From positions 150,433 to 214,432 of the forward strand of contig NZ_JARADB010000008.1 in NCBI RefSeq assembly GCF_028765165.1: a DNA stretch of 64,000 nucleotides, given 5' to 3'. The notes under the pieces were generated by a model. It was not told the DNA's origin. It searched no databases and saw only the letters and a program-made list of their open reading frames with translations. Shown here in pieces: positions 1-9,164 of the stretch (positions are counted from its first letter, which is position 1; every line of letters starts with the position of its first letter). This DNA is from Paenibacillus sp. MAHUQ-63. GTDB lineage: Bacteria; Bacillota; Bacilli; Paenibacillales; NBRC-103111. The position numbers were made by a program, and so were the translations under genes.

Positions 1-1507
1 TGCTCAATATATGGCTAGTGAGTTTAATAAACGGGGCTATAAAAGTGTTTGTTTGCTTGGTTCTGACTCGCCGGCAACACGTGAGCAATATATAAATCAA
101 TTAGAATGCGACCATGATGATTTAGAATTTATTTTTACGGTTGATATATTTAATGAAGGGGTCGACATTCCATCAATTAATTCTGTACTTATGTTAAGGC
201 CAACTAATTCACCGATTGTGTTTATTCAGCAACTAGGGAGAGGATTGCGGAAACATGCAGAATAAAGTTTTTTAACTGTTCTTGATTTTATCGGCAACCA
301 TAATAAAACCTTTCTTATTGCTTTGGCATTGAATGGAAGTCGCTACTATGATAAAGAAAGCTTAAAGGTGGCAATAGCTACTGGGTTTGCTAATATACCG
401 GGGTGTACACATATCCAGATGGATAAGATATCTCAGGAAAGAATTTTGGCGCAGATAGATAAGGAAAACTTCAATTCATTGAAATATTTAAAGGAAGAGT
501 ATTTTGAATTTAAAAAGCTAAATCAAGGAAGAGTTCCTTATTTATTAATGGATTTTATGAAATTCGATGGTGCACCAGATCCAGTTAAGTTCATTGATCG
601 CGATAAAACGTACTTGCAATTCGTGGCCAGTGTAGAGAAAGATGAATCTTTAAAGGAACTTTTACAAAGTGAAACATTTGAAGGAACTTTAAAGGAACTA
701 TCTAGTAAACTGCCGCTTAAAAGGATTTATGAATTTGTTATTATTCGATATTTATTAGACCACGAGGAAATTAGTCTGGAAATTGCAAAGCACCAGATTC
801 TTAAGATGGTTAATGACGTCGATGACGATAGCATTCTACATGCATTTGAATGCTTGAATCAAGATTACTATGATAGTGTTCAATCAAAGAGCAAGCCGAA
901 ATTAGTTCAATACAACGATGGAAGTCTTGTTAGGAGCCTGCTTTTTAAAGAGTTATTAGTTAATGAGGAGTACCGAAAATACATAGAGGATATTGTTTCT
1001 TACGGAATTTTTCGATATGAGAAAGAATATAAAAAAGAATACTACGGTGTCCCACATTTTAAGCTTTATGAACAATACCCAATGGTCGATGCTGCATTAC
1101 TTTCTAATTTTCGTAAAATCCATAGTTCATATAGGGGATCAGGGCTTCTTACAAATGGAAACGATTATTTCTTATTCATAGATCTTCACAAGGAAGATGA
1201 CATTAAAGAAAGCATAAATTATAAGGATAAGTTTATAGATGAGCGCTATTTTCAGTGGCAGACTCCAAATACCACCTCTCAGAACACGGATAGAGGTCAA
1301 AATATTATTAATAATAAACGCCGCGGGATTAAACTTCATTTGTTTGTAAGGAAGTACAGAGAAATCGACGGAAAGAACGAGCCTTTTATTTATATTGGAA
1401 CAGGGGATGCTGTTCACCATGAAGGAGAAAAACCAATTACAGTTAAAATCAAGCTAGATAACGAAATACCCTCAACCTTATTTACCGAGTTTACTAAGAG
1501 AGTATAA
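1..1507 (+). pseudogene. DUF3427-type superfamily II helicase, 5'-truncated by window and broken by an in-frame stop
   Basis: The reading frame enters from the left edge. Its first 84 residues are the C-terminal half of an SF2 helicase core: a motif V-like FNEGVDIP and a motif VI QQLGRGLRK. TAA at 263-265 interrupts it, but the same frame continues at once with the expected helicase sequence (SFLTVLDFIGNHNK) and stays open to 1507. The last ~120 residues match the DUF3427 type (RGIKLHLFVRKY, IYIGTGDAVHHEG). There is no frameshift, so this is a single nonsense change, or an assembly error, or a readthrough. Proteins of this family are usually restriction- or defence-like helicases, often with an N-terminal PLD nuclease that would lie outside the window. 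A restart at TTG 323 is possible but would make only the C-terminal part. Confidence 0.8.
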
Positions 1508-1510
1508 TAA

Positions 1511-1547
1511 GAAGAGTAGTCTTCTCATTTCGAGAGGACTACTCTTC
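1511..1547. terminator. bidirectional terminator
   Basis: A 16-bp stem GAAGAGTAGTCTTCTC (1511-1526) pairs with 1532-1547 with one wobble, around a 5-nt loop. It sits between two convergent genes and overlaps the last codons of the NUDIX gene on the minus strand. Confidence 0.75.
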
Positions 1548-1937
1548 ATTTATCAGTTGCTCAACGGCTGGAATGTCTGCCGGAGCCCACTTAAGGGATG
1601 CTAAATTCTCCCTCTTTAGCCAGATTAGCTTGGAATGCTCACTGGGGACTGGAGTTCCTTCGACGACTCTACATTTAATTGATATTAGATTTATAATGAA
1701 TTTTTCGTATTCATGTACGTTCTCATTAAATACTTCTTTGGATGTCTCAATTCTACAATCTAACTCTTCTGCAATTTCTCTTTCAAGGGCGGAGTATATG
1801 TCTTCATTTGCTTCAACTTTACCGCCAGGGAATTCCCACATATTTGGAATCGCCATTTCAGGGGATCTTAAGGCACACAGAATTTCTTCTTGGTTATTTT
1901 CTATAATTGCTGCAACTACTTTTACGAGCTTTTTCAT
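1539..1937 (-). CDS. NUDIX (deoxy)nucleoside triphosphate pyrophosphohydrolase
   Basis: 132-residue single-domain NUDIX hydrolase of the MutT/8-oxo-dGTPase or (d)CTPase type. The Nudix box is clear at about residues 38-60: GGKVEAN, E, then REIAEEL with the metal-binding REXXEE glutamates. The fold opens with VKVVAAII and has WEFPGGK before the box. On the minus strand AGGAGG precedes ATG 1937 by 6 nt, which fixes the start. It is convergent with the DUF3427 helicase. Such helicase and NUDIX pairs recur, so a shared accessory or defence role is possible, though only the hydrolase now looks intact. The substrate cannot be told from sequence. Confidence 0.9.
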   Translation of the reverse strand: MKKLVKVVAAIIENNQEEILCALRSPEMAIPNMWEFPGGKVEANEDIYSALEREIAEELDCRIETSKEVFNENVHEYEKFIINLISIKCRVVEGTPVPSEHSKLIWLKRENLASLKWAPADIPAVEQLINEE

Positions 1938-2081
1938 GATTTGCCTCCTAATGTTACTATCAGTATTTATAGGATTATGCTTTATAAAGATTCTTTAATG
2001 CACAAGGTAACTTACAAAGTGAACCATATAATTATTTTTAGTCAAAGTCAACAGTGGAGCCAAAATCTTAATATTCCGTCA

Positions 2082-2303
2082 TTACCCCTCATCCTCAACC
2101 AAATCCACTATCTCCCGAATATCCTGAATCTCCAAAGCCTCAGCAATCCTAACAATATGGCTAAAATTAATATTCTCCCGTTTCCCATTCGCCAATTCGC
2201 TTAGCGCGGCATGTCTGACATCGGATAGCCTGGAAAGCTCCCGCAAAGAGATGTTGTGTTTCCTAATAAGTTCGGATATTTTAACAACTACCTTTTTTCC
2301 CAT
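2082..2303 (-). CDS. XRE-family (Cro/CI-type) transcriptional regulator
   Basis: 73 residues forming a single HTH_XRE domain: ISELIRKHNISLRELSRLSDV is helices 1-2 and HAALSELANGKRENINFSHIVRIAEAL covers the recognition helix and helix 4. There is no extra sensor domain, so it should act as a small dimeric repressor. AAGGGTG lies upstream of ATG 2303. It is divergent from a small coiled-coil-like gene, and the space between them holds a TTGACT/TATAAT promoter and a perfect 14-bp palindrome that is its likely operator. Confidence 0.9.
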   Translation of the reverse strand: MGKKVVVKISELIRKHNISLRELSRLSDVRHAALSELANGKRENINFSHIVRIAEALEIQDIREIVDLVEDEG

Positions 2304-2332
2304 GATTGGTCACCCTTCGATCAGATCAATTG

Positions 2333-2390
2333 TTGACTATACGCGATAACGTACCATATAATATTCCTTAAACTGGTACGCATATGCGTA
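2333..2390 (+). promoter_or_regulatory. sigma-A promoter plus palindromic operator
   Basis: TTGACT (2333-2338) and TATAAT (2357-2362) are separated by 18 bp. A perfect 14-bp palindrome TACGCATATGCGTA lies at 2377-2390, over the expected transcription start, where a repressor would block initiation. That the neighbouring XRE protein binds it is inference. Confidence 0.6.
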
Positions 2391-2410
2391 TAAAATATGA
2401 GGTGACGTTC

Positions 2411-2659
2411 ATGCAACAAACCCAAACCAAATACGATGAAGCCCTGCAAGAAGAAGCCATCCTAACCCAAAGAATCAGCCTCTGCAAAGAATTCATCGAC
2501 ATCATATTAGAATATATCACTCATAAAGCAGATTCGATTCACATCCTCACGGCAGAGGACATTGTCACCGCGGTGCATACGATCGGGCAGGACCTGGAGA
2601 CGGAGCTGCTTCATTTGAGACTGGAGAAGGGGATACTCGAGAATAAGCTAAAAGCTTAA
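2411..2659 (+). CDS. small hypothetical protein, partly helical
   Basis: 82 residues from ATG 2411, chosen over the earlier ATG 2384 because GAGGTG ends six bases before it. The product is acidic to neutral and rich in E, L and Q (ALQEEAILTQRISLCKEF; LETELLHLRLEKGILENKLKA), predicting two long helices or a short coiled coil. There is no signal peptide or membrane segment. It lies divergently from the XRE repressor gene and downstream of the palindromic operator, so it is a probable target. Function not recognised. Confidence 0.6.
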   Translation: MQQTQTKYDEALQEEAILTQRISLCKEFIDIILEYITHKADSIHILTAEDIVTAVHTIGQDLETELLHLRLEKGILENKLKA

Positions 2660-2773
2660 CTACACAAAGCGAGTAATTAAGCCGGCCTGCTTTTTAACCT
2701 TTTCTATATGTTCCAAGTTACGTACAGGTAGTTAAATGGATTTATATTCTACTTAGCGTGAGGCTTTTATTTA

Positions 2774-2917
2774 ATGGGAAAAATAGAACAATTGGTTCAA
2801 TGGTATATTGAAAATAAATTGCACCCGGTTGAACTAGCCGCGGAATTTCATGTTTATATCCATCCATTTTCTGATGGTAATGCGCGCACAGCCCGGCTTT
2901 TAATGAATTTAATTTGA
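2774..2917 (+). pseudogene. Fic-domain protein remnant
   Basis: A 47-codon frame ends with the Fic active-site signature HPFSDGNARTAR followed by LLMNLI and a stop. Fic enzymes transfer AMP or other phosphate groups to target proteins; full proteins have ~120 or more residues before and after this motif, and here only the catalytic loop and its flanks survive. The third motif glycine (GNG) is alanine. No ribosome binding site is evident. Best read as a relic. Confidence 0.65.
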
Positions 2918-3028
2918 ACAGCCAGAGAAGAGGAATTTAACCTTCATCTTTGGCTTTTTTATTTTTTCATTCGTGTGATATATATGAAGGTATACATTAA
3001 AAGAGGTTCTGATAATGAAATTGCCAAT

Positions 3029-3060
3029 CCTGATGCCCAAATCAGGTGTTTTTGCTTTTT
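3029..3060 (+). terminator. probable rho-independent terminator
   Basis: CCTGAT (3029-3034), loop of six, ATCAGG (3041-3046), then a T-rich tract. It follows the Fic remnant. From here to 3391 the DNA is AT-rich with no gene seen; it must hold the promoter of the exopolysaccharide operon, but no single -35/-10 pair stands out. Confidence 0.55.
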
Positions 3061-3391
3061 AGCTAGGCGTTCTCATAGAATACTTCCCCCAATATTTTCG
3101 CCCCCTGTCAAAATAATAACCACCATGCAATCCTGCCAAAAGCGTTAACGCAATATCCGCTAAATTTACTCCTTATATTTTTCTGTAACTATTCTATTTA
3201 AGTAAAATTATCATATTTTAACGATTTTCTCACAATCTTTTAAATCTTTGATAACAAAATTCAAATAAGGAACACAATGATTTTGAAATGATCATAATGT
3301 TTAACACTTTGAAAACAGACAAACTGTACTTTCCTGTCGTAACATGACAATAGACAGCACAACTCACAGCAAATTATCGAAGGTGAATAGA

Positions 3392-5629
3392 ATGCGCCGG
3401 TGGCTCAAATTGTTGGTAAAGATAGGTCTTGTCATTGCGATTGTAGCCGGTGCGTTTTATTATTGGCTGCGTCCGCTTTTGGTCAGAATCGAAAGCACGA
3501 CGTTGGCTAGCGGCATACATGTCAAGTTTAGGACCGTAGGAACGAATGTAGAAGAGTACACGAATCAAGCCTGGCAGCCCTATTTCGCCAAAGGGATTAA
3601 TATGGGGGCGACGATCCCCGGGCATTTTCCCGGTGAACTTGCCATTTCGGAGGACGAATACGAGAGATGGTTCGGCATGATTCAGGACATGGGGGCGAAT
3701 GTGATCCGTGTGTATACGATCATGATGCCTGAGTTTTATGAGGCGCTTTCCAAATACAACATGAAACATCAGAAAAATCCGCTTTTCTTCCTTCAGGGCA
3801 TTTGGAGCCCCGAGGAACAGCTGATTGAAGGGCAAGATGCCTTCGATCCCAAGATCAAGCAGAAATTCGAGCAAGAGATTAAAGACGCGGTTGCGGCGGT
3901 TTATGGACAAACGACACTCACGCCCGAGCCGCACTCGGGAAAAGCAGGAGGTGCTTATAAATATAATGCAGGTCCTTATCTCATGGGCTGGATTGTCGGG
4001 ACGGAATGGGATCCGAAGATGGTGAAGGGGACCAATGATTTGCACGCGGACACCCCAGACTATGCGGGGAAATATTTCCGCAATAAACCGGGAGCGAACG
4101 CTTTTGAGAAGTGGCTGGCCTTGATGGTCGACACGGCGGCGCAAACGGAAATTCAGTATGGCTGGCAGCATCCCGTGGCCTTCGCCAATTGGGTGACGAC
4201 GGACCCGCTCAAGCATCCGGGCGAGCCGCTCGTTGAAGAGGATTTGGTTAGCGTCGATCCAACGCATATTGAGGCGGCGGATTGGGAGGCGGGCTATTTT
4301 GCCTCGTATCATGTGTATCCGTATTATCCGGATTTCTTTACATTTGATAAGTCGTTTCAGGAAATGACCAACAGCAAAGGACAAATCGATAGTTACTACA
4401 CCTATCTGAATAAATTAAAAGAAGCGCATCCCAATCTGCCGGTCATGATTACGGAATATGGTGTGCCGGCTTCCTTGGGCGTAGCCCACTTGGGCACGCT
4501 CGGCCGCAATCAAGGCGGTCATAACGAGAAGCAGCAGGGAGAGATCGATGCGGAATTGCTTCAGCAGATCCACGGGTCCGGCTACTCCGGAGCGGTTTTG
4601 TTCACGTGGCAGGACGAATGGTTTAAGAAGACGTGGAACACCCAACGTTACGATGAAGCGGATCGCCGATCGTACTGGTATAACACGCTGACGAATGAGT
4701 CTTTCTTCGGGGTACTCGGGATGTTCCCAGGCAAAGACGATGATATTCACATCGATGGGGACGCCACGGATTGGAACAAGCTGGAGGAAAAGAAGAAGCT
4801 CGATGTGCAGGTTCCCGGCTTTGAGGAGATTTGGGCCACGCATGACGAAGGCTACCTTTACTTGATGGCCAAGCTAACCGAGCCATTTGACCCGTCAAAG
4901 GAAAGCATCTATTTCGGGGCGGATACGCTTCCCGGTGGCAATCGTCACGGACCGGAACTTCACGGCACGACACTTGATGAAGGATTGGAAACATTAATTG
5001 AGCTGTCGGATGAAAATAAAGGACGGATGACGATCGCTTCCAATTACGATGTTCATGCCCGCTTGTATGAGCGTTCCGGACTGCCGGACATCGATCCGAA
5101 GGAGAAGCAGGATGACTCGGGGATTTTCAAGCCTTGGAAGATGGCTGTCAATTATCTGCTGGAATATCCGGACTCCCGGGTGAACCACCCCTTCGGGGAT
5201 GTAGAGGTTGGCATATTAGAGAGAGGTTACAGCGATCCGTCGCGTCCTGAATACAATTCGAAGGCGATGTGGCAGGTTCAAGGGCAGGTGCTCGAAATGC
5301 GTATACCGTGGATGCTTCTGGGATTCAGCGATCCAAGCTCTCTGAGCGTTATCAACTATAACCCGCCGAGCAAGAATAAATTTGAAGTGACGCAAGTGAA
5401 AGGAGTTCGCCTTGTTCCGTGGATTGTGAAGAATGATCAAGTCGTTGGCCAGGACAACTCGGCCGCGGCGCAGCCGGTGCAGGTGTCCGCTATGCCGTTA
5501 TACACATGGCAGCGCTGGGAGGATAAGGTTGATTACGTGGAACGGCCGAAACAAAGCTACTACATGATGAAAGAGGCGTTGCATAAGATTAACGGTCCCG
5601 TTACCAGTACCGGTCAATCGGGCAGCTGA
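3392..5629 (+). CDS. membrane-anchored clan-A glycoside hydrolase-like protein with C-terminal carbohydrate-binding-like domain
   Basis: About 745 residues. ATG 3392 is preferred over 3344 because GAAGGTG precedes it by six bases. One N-terminal membrane segment (LLVKIGLVIAIVAGAFYYW) anchors an outward-facing protein. Residues ~60-430 look like a GH2/GH5-type TIM barrel: GINMGATIPG, the early barrel stretch ANVIRVYTIM, and PVMITEYGVPAS, where the E is the usual nucleophile position. From ~450 on (HIDGDATDWNKLEE) a beta-rich region resembles CBM9/DOMON-type modules. It is the first gene of the exopolysaccharide operon, 19 bp before the HEAT protein. A likely role is trimming, releasing or remodelling the polymer at the cell surface. 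Family number and substrate are not certain. Confidence 0.75.
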   Translation: MRRWLKLLVKIGLVIAIVAGAFYYWLRPLLVRIESTTLASGIHVKFRTVGTNVEEYTNQAWQPYFAKGINMGATIPGHFPGELAISEDEYERWFGMIQDMGANVIRVYTIMMPEFYEALSKYNMKHQKNPLFFLQGIWSPEEQLIEGQDAFDPKIKQKFEQEIKDAVAAVYGQTTLTPEPHSGKAGGAYKYNAGPYLMGWIVGTEWDPKMVKGTNDLHADTPDYAGKYFRNKPGANAFEKWLALMVDTAAQTEIQYGWQHPVAFANWVTTDPLKHPGEPLVEEDLVSVDPTHIEAADWEAGYFASYHVYPYYPDFFTFDKSFQEMTNSKGQIDSYYTYLNKLKEAHPNLPVMITEYGVPASLGVAHLGTLGRNQGGHNEKQQGEIDAELLQQIHGSGYSGAVLFTWQDEWFKKTWNTQRYDEADRRSYWYNTLTNESFFGVLGMFPGKDDDIHIDGDATDWNKLEEKKKLDVQVPGFEEIWATHDEGYLYLMAKLTEPFDPSKESIYFGADTLPGGNRHGPELHGTTLDEGLETLIELSDENKGRMTIASNYDVHARLYERSGLPDIDPKEKQDDSGIFKPWKMAVNYLLEYPDSRVNHPFGDVEVGILERGYSDPSRPEYNSKAMWQVQGQVLEMRIPWMLLGFSDPSSLSVINYNPPSKNKFEVTQVKGVRLVPWIVKNDQVVGQDNSAAAQPVQVSAMPLYTWQRWEDKVDYVERPKQSYYMMKEALHKINGPVTSTGQSGS

Positions 5630-5648
5630 AGCAGAGGAGAGTGCAGGA

Positions 5649-6818
5649 GTGTACACCAATCTTAATGCAGCCATACAAGCTTTATATCTCATTTTGGCTT
5701 TTAATCTGGTTTGTGTGGTCATCATTTATGTCATCAAGTTGAGAAGTATTAGAAGGAGAAAACTGAACGACCGATTCCAAACGAAGTTCAAGGATTACCT
5801 GACTTATGTTCAAGCCAATCTGGATGGGATGGAGCCGTTAAGGGTCCCTCCCTGGACGATGAACATGGTGGAAAGGGAGGCGATGCAGGAGAAGCTGAAT
5901 GATATGATGGAATGCTTCTCGGACGAACAGCGGCGTAAGCTGGTGCGACTTTGCATAGATCTGGGGCTCGTGCAGCACCATCTGGAGCGCTTTAACAGCC
6001 GATCTTATCGGGTGAAGCTAGATGCCGCTTATCATTTGGGATGCATGCGGGTGAAGGAGGCGGTGCCGGCTTTACTGAACATGCTAAAGGAGCATCCGCT
6101 CAATTCGGCTCTGTTTGTCGTAGCCCGAGCGGTCGCCAAGTGTGCCCGCAGCCAGCAGGAGCTCGAAGCAATGGTTCAGATTCTACTTCAGCACAACAAG
6201 AAATGCTACGAGCTGATTGTGAATATGATAGCCGATTCGGAAGTGGATGCCGGTTCCTTATACACGGGCTATGTGAGTCATGAGAATCCGGCTTACGTTC
6301 GGATTGGGCTGATCGGGCTCCATGTCTACACCGATCCGGCAGCGGCCTCTGCGGTCTATCGTCTCATGGATTCCGAGCATGAAGACATTCAAATCAAAGC
6401 GGTGGATTTGTACCTGAAAAGCTCCCGTCTGCTGCCTAGAAACGTCGTTAGCAAGCTGCTGAGTCATCCAAATCTCAACATTCGCCGATTGACGATAGAG
6501 GCTTTGGCCGACATCAAAAATACGGCTTACGTTGAGCTGATGAGAACCAGTCTGAGCGACACCGATCAGCGAATCGTGTATGCGTCGGCCAAAGGGTTGC
6601 TCCGTATGGGAGAAGAAGGTATGGTGGCGCTTTGTGATCATGCAGCAGCGGTTCAAGGTACGGAACGCGGGCAGTTCATGCAGCAGCTGATTGATGATGA
6701 GATCAAGCATCTGTCTATGCAGCTGCACAACTGGGATAAGCTCATGCAATATAACACACTGATGTACACCTATGACAAAATATTTCGCAGGTCTAAACGT
6801 ATATATCGTGTCGTATAG
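5649..6818 (+). CDS. membrane-anchored HEAT-repeat protein of exopolysaccharide operon
   Basis: 389 residues from GTG 5649, with AGAGGAG upstream. A single N-terminal membrane helix (ALYLILAFNLVCVVIIYVI) is followed by a basic stop-transfer stretch, then a cytoplasmic domain of repeated helical pairs typical of HEAT/PBS-lyase repeats (YHLGCMRVKEAVPALLNML; KAVDLYLKSSRLLPRNVVSKLL; RLTIEALADIKNTAYVELM). Such repeats are protein-interaction scaffolds. Placed between the glycosidase and the GT2 synthase genes, it probably assembles or regulates the synthase complex at the inner face of the membrane. No catalytic motif is seen. Confidence 0.75.
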   Translation: MYTNLNAAIQALYLILAFNLVCVVIIYVIKLRSIRRRKLNDRFQTKFKDYLTYVQANLDGMEPLRVPPWTMNMVEREAMQEKLNDMMECFSDEQRRKLVRLCIDLGLVQHHLERFNSRSYRVKLDAAYHLGCMRVKEAVPALLNMLKEHPLNSALFVVARAVAKCARSQQELEAMVQILLQHNKKCYELIVNMIADSEVDAGSLYTGYVSHENPAYVRIGLIGLHVYTDPAAASAVYRLMDSEHEDIQIKAVDLYLKSSRLLPRNVVSKLLSHPNLNIRRLTIEALADIKNTAYVELMRTSLSDTDQRIVYASAKGLLRMGEEGMVALCDHAAAVQGTERGQFMQQLIDDEIKHLSMQLHNWDKLMQYNTLMYTYDKIFRRSKRIYRVV

Positions 6819-6833
6819 GAGGGTTGTGTAGAC

Positions 6834-8282
6834 ATGTGGGTTTTTGGATATCAAGTGGTGTTGGATTCATTCCTGAAAGGACTAAGGGAGTTTTTGCTCT
6901 ATTACAGCTTCGTTGCGCTCTTTTACGTTGTTCTCGTCACACTGCTCTATTATTTTATTTTCGGATTTTCGATTCGGCATATTTTCTCAATCAAGCGGGG
7001 AATCCAGTACAATCGGATCAATAAGCTATCCAGTTCCAGTCAGCTCCCGCCGGTTTCCCTGTTGGTACCGGCCTATAACGAGGAGTTAACGATTATTGAG
7101 AACGTAAGGTCGCTGCTGGCGCTCAATTATGCGGAATATGAGGTGATCGTCGTCAATGACGGTTCTCAGGACCAGACCTTGAAGTGCATGCTTGAAGAAT
7201 TCAAGCTGGAGCTGATTCATCCGGTGCATTCCAGCAGCATTAAGACCGGAAAAATTAGAGGAGTGTACCATAATCCCGAGTATCCCAATCTATATTTAGT
7301 TGATAAAGAAAATGGAGGGAAGGCGGATTCGTTAAACGCAGGCATTAACCTTTCCCACTATGCGTTGATCTCCACGATTGATGCGGACTCTTTGCTTGAA
7401 AAGGACGCCTTAACAAGGATTGCCCGGGTATACATGGAGAACCCCGAGGAGACGGTCGCCGTTGGGGGCAATGTTCGAATCGTGAACAGCTGCACGGTGG
7501 AAGACGGCATTGTGAAGGATGTTCAATTTCCTCGTAAGCTGCTGCCGGCACTGCAACATGTCGAATATACGAAAGCCTTCCTCGGCGGCAGGATCGGCTG
7601 GAGCGCCGTCAATGGTCTCATTATTATCTCGGGAGCCTTCGGCGTGTTTCAAAAGAAGATGATCATCGCCGTCGGCGGTTACCGCGGGGGCTACCCCGGT
7701 GAAGATATGAACATTGTGATTAAGCTTCACCGTCACTGCTTGGAGAATAAAATCCCATACCGGGTAGCGTTTTGCCCGGATGCCGTTTGCTGGACACAAG
7801 CCCCTGATTCGTACCGGATCTTGAGCAGCCAGCGCAAGCGCTGGGGGCGGGGAAATCTGAAGAATATGATTGAGGAAGGGATTCACATGGTGCTGCGCCC
7901 GAAATACAAAATATTCGGGATGCTGACACTTCCCTATAACATTGTGTTTGAAACACTGAACCCGTATTTCCGCCTCAGCGGCCTGTTGGCGATATTGGGC
8001 TACTGGATGCTGAATATGACGGATTGGTACACCGTTGTTATCTTTTCGTTAGTCAATTTATTCTCCTGCTTTGCCTTAAGCCTGGGGGCCTTGTTTATTG
8101 AAGAGACGGCCTTCAGCCGATATCCCAAGCTGGGTGACCTGAACAAAATGATCTTGTATTCTCTCTTAATGTTTGTAGGGTATCGGCAAATTGGTGTTTG
8201 GTGGAGGTTAAGCGGACATGTCCAATTCCTGCGTAATAACAACTCGTGGGGAACGATGGTCCGTACCAATTTTAATAAATAG
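6834..8282 (+). CDS. processive family 2 glycosyltransferase (polysaccharide synthase)
   Basis: 482 residues; AGGAGG precedes ATG 6834. Membrane helices flank a GT2 domain, as in BcsA, IcaA and hyaluronan synthases. All GT2 landmarks are present: VSLLVPAYNEE, VVNDGS (~107), GGKADSLNAG, the DXD-like DADS (~182), the acceptor-site acid in GGYPGED, and the processivity motif QRKRW (~331). Three to four C-terminal membrane helices form the export channel. No PilZ domain is present. With glmS, a glmU-like gene, glmM and a UDP-GlcNAc-type dehydrogenase downstream, the donor is probably UDP-GlcNAc, its uronic acid, or both. The product polymer is not predictable more closely. Confidence 0.88.
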   Translation: MWVFGYQVVLDSFLKGLREFLLYYSFVALFYVVLVTLLYYFIFGFSIRHIFSIKRGIQYNRINKLSSSSQLPPVSLLVPAYNEELTIIENVRSLLALNYAEYEVIVVNDGSQDQTLKCMLEEFKLELIHPVHSSSIKTGKIRGVYHNPEYPNLYLVDKENGGKADSLNAGINLSHYALISTIDADSLLEKDALTRIARVYMENPEETVAVGGNVRIVNSCTVEDGIVKDVQFPRKLLPALQHVEYTKAFLGGRIGWSAVNGLIIISGAFGVFQKKMIIAVGGYRGGYPGEDMNIVIKLHRHCLENKIPYRVAFCPDAVCWTQAPDSYRILSSQRKRWGRGNLKNMIEEGIHMVLRPKYKIFGMLTLPYNIVFETLNPYFRLSGLLAILGYWMLNMTDWYTVVIFSLVNLFSCFALSLGALFIEETAFSRYPKLGDLNKMILYSLLMFVGYRQIGVWWRLSGHVQFLRNNNSWGTMVRTNFNK

Positions 8283-8315
8283 CAATCCTAAACAAAGACA
8301 AGAGGAGTGGAGAAG

Positions 8316-9131
8316 ATGGCGGTATTAGTTCATGATCCGATTCAAGAAGCAGTGTTGCAATTAGCAGAAAGAGTTCAGGCTTCCTATGAAAAGGGTGCTC
8401 AATGCGGGATGATTCTTGCGCCATGCGCAGCGGTGGGCCAGAAGGTGCTGGAAAAAATGCAGTCCTATATGAGCGGCTTTGAGCCGGAAATACCGCTTCA
8501 TTGCTTCTACTTGGATCAAAGCGGGCTTCTCGGAGTCGTTCTGTCTGGGCAAAAGCTCATCAATACCCATTATACATCGCTCGTGCTCAAAGAGTTCCTG
8601 GAACAGCAAGACTTGCTCGAAGGCCAGATGGTAGTCGCCAGCTTCCCGGAGAGTGGAGAACTGACGGAACAGTCGATGTCACAGCTGCTCCATACGTCGC
8701 TGCAAGGGAAAGGGGAGAGCAGAGATATTCACCTGTTCATGAATCATGGGCTTCAGCAGGGAATTACATCGATTCTCATTGCCGATCCGGACGAGGTGAG
8801 CAGAGAGTTTGTCAAGCTGCGGCTTGAGATCAACGGTTACAAGGTAGAAGAGGCCAAGGACGGCGGTGAAGCGCTCGAGAAATTTGAGAAAACAATGCCG
8901 AACTTGGTGATCACGGAGCTGAACCTGCCGATTCTTGACGGGTACCAGTTGATCGACAAAATCAAGAGGGATTATGCCAGCGAAGGACAAGTAATCGTTC
9001 TTACGGATAAGCAGCTGCCGAAAAGTATGGACCGTGCCTTTGAATTGGGCGCATCCGATTATGTGACGAAGCCCTTCTCCATTTCGGAGCTGGAGTGGAG
9101 AATTAAAAAGCTGATTTCCCGTCTGGGCTAA
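8316..9131 (+). CDS. two-domain protein with C-terminal pseudo-receiver (phospho-acceptor Asp replaced by Glu)
   Basis: 271 residues from ATG 8316, with AGAGGAG ten bases upstream; GTG 8307 is too close to it. Residues ~1-140 are an alpha/beta domain I do not recognise, possibly a degenerate GGDEF. Residues ~150-271 are a CheY-like receiver: the acidic pair in ADPDE, the T of IVLTDK and the K of VTKPFS are present. The strand-3 acceptor Asp is replaced by Glu (LVITELNLPILDG), a change that often mimics constant phosphorylation. It lies between the GT2 synthase and the sugar-nucleotide dehydrogenase genes, so a regulatory input to polymer synthesis is likely. Confidence 0.75.
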   Translation: MAVLVHDPIQEAVLQLAERVQASYEKGAQCGMILAPCAAVGQKVLEKMQSYMSGFEPEIPLHCFYLDQSGLLGVVLSGQKLINTHYTSLVLKEFLEQQDLLEGQMVVASFPESGELTEQSMSQLLHTSLQGKGESRDIHLFMNHGLQQGITSILIADPDEVSREFVKLRLEINGYKVEEAKDGGEALEKFEKTMPNLVITELNLPILDGYQLIDKIKRDYASEGQVIVLTDKQLPKSMDRAFELGASDYVTKPFSISELEWRIKKLISRLG

Positions 9132-9164
9132 TAAACGTGTAAAACATAGGAGGATAGAATCATA

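Noticed and set aside
3231..3252. AATCTTT repeats upstream of the exopolysaccharide operon as a third copy of the 11-bp-repeat promoter
   Set aside because: The two copies are 9 bp apart, only two are present, and the -35/-10 pattern of the two good copies is missing.
3374..4384. Long minus-strand ORF of 336 codons opposite the glycosidase
   Set aside because: Shadow of the real plus-strand gene; Arg/Ile/His-rich translation without family motifs or ribosome binding site.
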